A DNA stretch of 64,000 bases from Odoribacter sp. AF15-53 (lineage in GTDB: Bacteria > Bacteroidota > Bacteroidia > Bacteroidales > Marinifilaceae), in the NCBI RefSeq assembly GCF_003479425.1, contig NZ_QUHC01000004.1, positions 378,880-442,879 on the forward strand, in the 5' to 3' direction. This document shows positions 62,898 to 64,000 of this stretch, piece after piece. Below the pieces are notes generated by a model, which was not told the origin of the DNA, searched no databases, and saw nothing but the letters and a program-made list of their open reading frames with translations. The first letter of the stretch is position 1. Each line of letters begins with the position of its first letter. A program made the position numbers and the translations under genes.

Positions 62898-63989
62898 ATG
62901 CCTACTTACTCAATAAGCGTATTAAAGCATCAGCAAAGGGCGGATGAAAAATATCCGGTTTCGATACGAGTTACTCATGATCGAAAATCCTCATATTTGA
63001 AAACGGACTATTATGTCGTAACTCAACAATTAAATAAAAATTTTGAGGTAAAAGATAAAGTACTTTTGAAATTACTACTAGAGAAAATAGAAGATTATGA
63101 GGATATCGTTGTCAAGGGGCTAGGGAATGATGTCGTTAATTATTCTGCAAAAGATATTGTTGAATTCATAAAGAAAAAACAAAAAGAGGTAAGTTGTATT
63201 GATTTTATTTCTTTCGCAAGGAAACATGTTGATAAATTATTTAGAGAAGGAAGGGATAAGAGAGCGAAACATATTCAAACAACGATTAATGCTCTTGTTG
63301 ACTTTTCCGGTGTGGAGTTAAATATAGCAAAGGTTACGTCTAATTTTTTGAAGAGATTTGAAGAGTTTTTGCGGTCAGAAAGGACGATCGTGAGAGTTAA
63401 TCAATTTGGGCGCAACGTGACAACTAAGAGAAAGCCGTTAACTGATACGGGAGTTCACGATTACATGGCTGATATTCGAGCAGTGTTTAACGAGTCTATC
63501 GATTTTTATAATGATGATGAACTTGGTGATCCTGTTATAAAGCATTACCCGTTCAGGAAATTTGAAATGGTGAAGCCTAATCCTCCCAAAAAACGAAATA
63601 TTTACTTGGAGAATATTCGTAAAATCATGAACCTTGAAAATGGTTTGAAGCGTCACGACCTCGCTAGAGACGTTTTTATGCTCTCGTTCTTTTTAGTGGG
63701 TATAAATACTGTCGATATGTTCAAGGTTCCTTATTCAAGCCGTAAAAAAGGACGAATAATTTACCAAAGAAGTAAAACAAAGGATAGGAGGGAGGATAAC
63801 GCAGAAATCTCGATAAAAATAGAGCCGGAAGTGGAGAGATTAATGAAAAAATATGTTGATCCGGATAAGGTCCGATTATTTTCATTCTATAAATTGTACA
63901 GTGACAGTTCGGCTTTCAATAATGCCGTAAATAAAGGTTTTAAGCGAGTTTTACAGGAAGTTAATGAAAATATGGAAATTCCAATGTAA
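62898..63989 (+). pseudogene. Tyrosine recombinase of a mobile element, C-terminally truncated
   Basis: 363 aa from ATG 62898 (an earlier in-frame ATG at 62844 is less likely). Family layout of Bacteroidota conjugative-transposon integrases: arm-binding N-terminus (MPTYSISVLKHQQRADEKYP), SAM-like core-binding domain (about 105-215) and the first half of the catalytic domain (MLSFFLVGINTVDMFKV, SKTKDRRED). It stops at TAA 63987-63989 right after MEIPM, where relatives continue with a SARHTW box, so the HxxR, second His/Trp and the nucleophilic Tyr are absent. The Arg-I position is also not Arg, which is normal for this branch. Placed 136 bp after tRNA-Thr. The last 11 bases of the window are too short to tell whether another frame continues. 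Confidence 0.8.
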
Positions 63990-64000
63990 TTGCCCCCTAG

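Overview
The window looks like the chromosome of a gut Bacteroidales bacterium, most likely Odoribacteraceae (Butyricimonas or Odoribacter type). The reasons are: Bacteroidota promoters (TTTG, about 20 bp, TAnnTTTG) in front of many genes; a UpxY-type antiterminator heading a capsule locus; a long (1095 aa) SecA; the DUF1599 / DoxX-thioredoxin / TpiA operon typical of the phylum; abundant lipoproteins; and a CTn-type tyrosine recombinase. The family assignment is inference from style and gene content; no 16S gene is present.

Layout. 1-627 is non-coding, with a helically phased repeat and a possible small RNA. 628-13.0 kb holds housekeeping and accessory genes: ACP phosphodiesterase, MscS, a B12-radical SAM protein, the p-aminobenzoate genes pabA (minus) and pabB-pabC, an LplT/PlsC-like lysophospholipid pair, a lipoprotein, a membrane-bound MutS-family ATPase, and a TetR regulator with two clear operators. 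13.3 kb carries tRNA-Asp. 13.5-30 kb is mostly core metabolism: OmpA, SlyD, AroC, NUDIX plus macrodomain, Mrp, MATE, TpiA, FolP, TrmH-type methylase and MiaB.

30.2-43.1 kb is a capsular polysaccharide operon: promoter and leader, upxY, an unknown regulator-position gene, Wzx, a Wzy candidate, a TupA-like ATP-grasp protein, a MurB paralogue, a GT4, a pyruvyltransferase, a UDP-HexNAc dehydrogenase, a GT2, then a WcfR-like aminotransferase and a WcfS-like initiating transferase. The middle (about 31.8-41.2 kb) is strikingly AT-rich, while the two ends match the host composition. The combination predicts an acidic, possibly zwitterionic polysaccharide. The MurB paralogue keeps its catalytic residues and suggests a lactyl-ether (muramic-acid-like) sugar; this is the most novel point of the window.

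43.3-58.8 kb holds HtpG (with a sigma-54-like promoter), an HdeD-like protein, Upp, SecA, Lgt, a guanine-deaminase-like enzyme, a large KamA-family radical SAM protein and a GH20-GH2 lipoprotein pair suited to trimming N-glycan cores. 59.0-62.6 kb carries an outer-membrane beta-barrel protein and a PAP2 phosphatase on the minus strand. The window ends with tRNA-Thr(CGT) followed by a tyrosine recombinase that stops before its catalytic C-terminus, the scar or edge of an integrated element.

Many intergenic spaces hold a mosaic repeat family built of 9-bp units (AAAGTYYAT) or CTTGTAA-type units interrupted by small perfect hairpins. Reported starts were corrected where an open frame runs upstream into such repeats.
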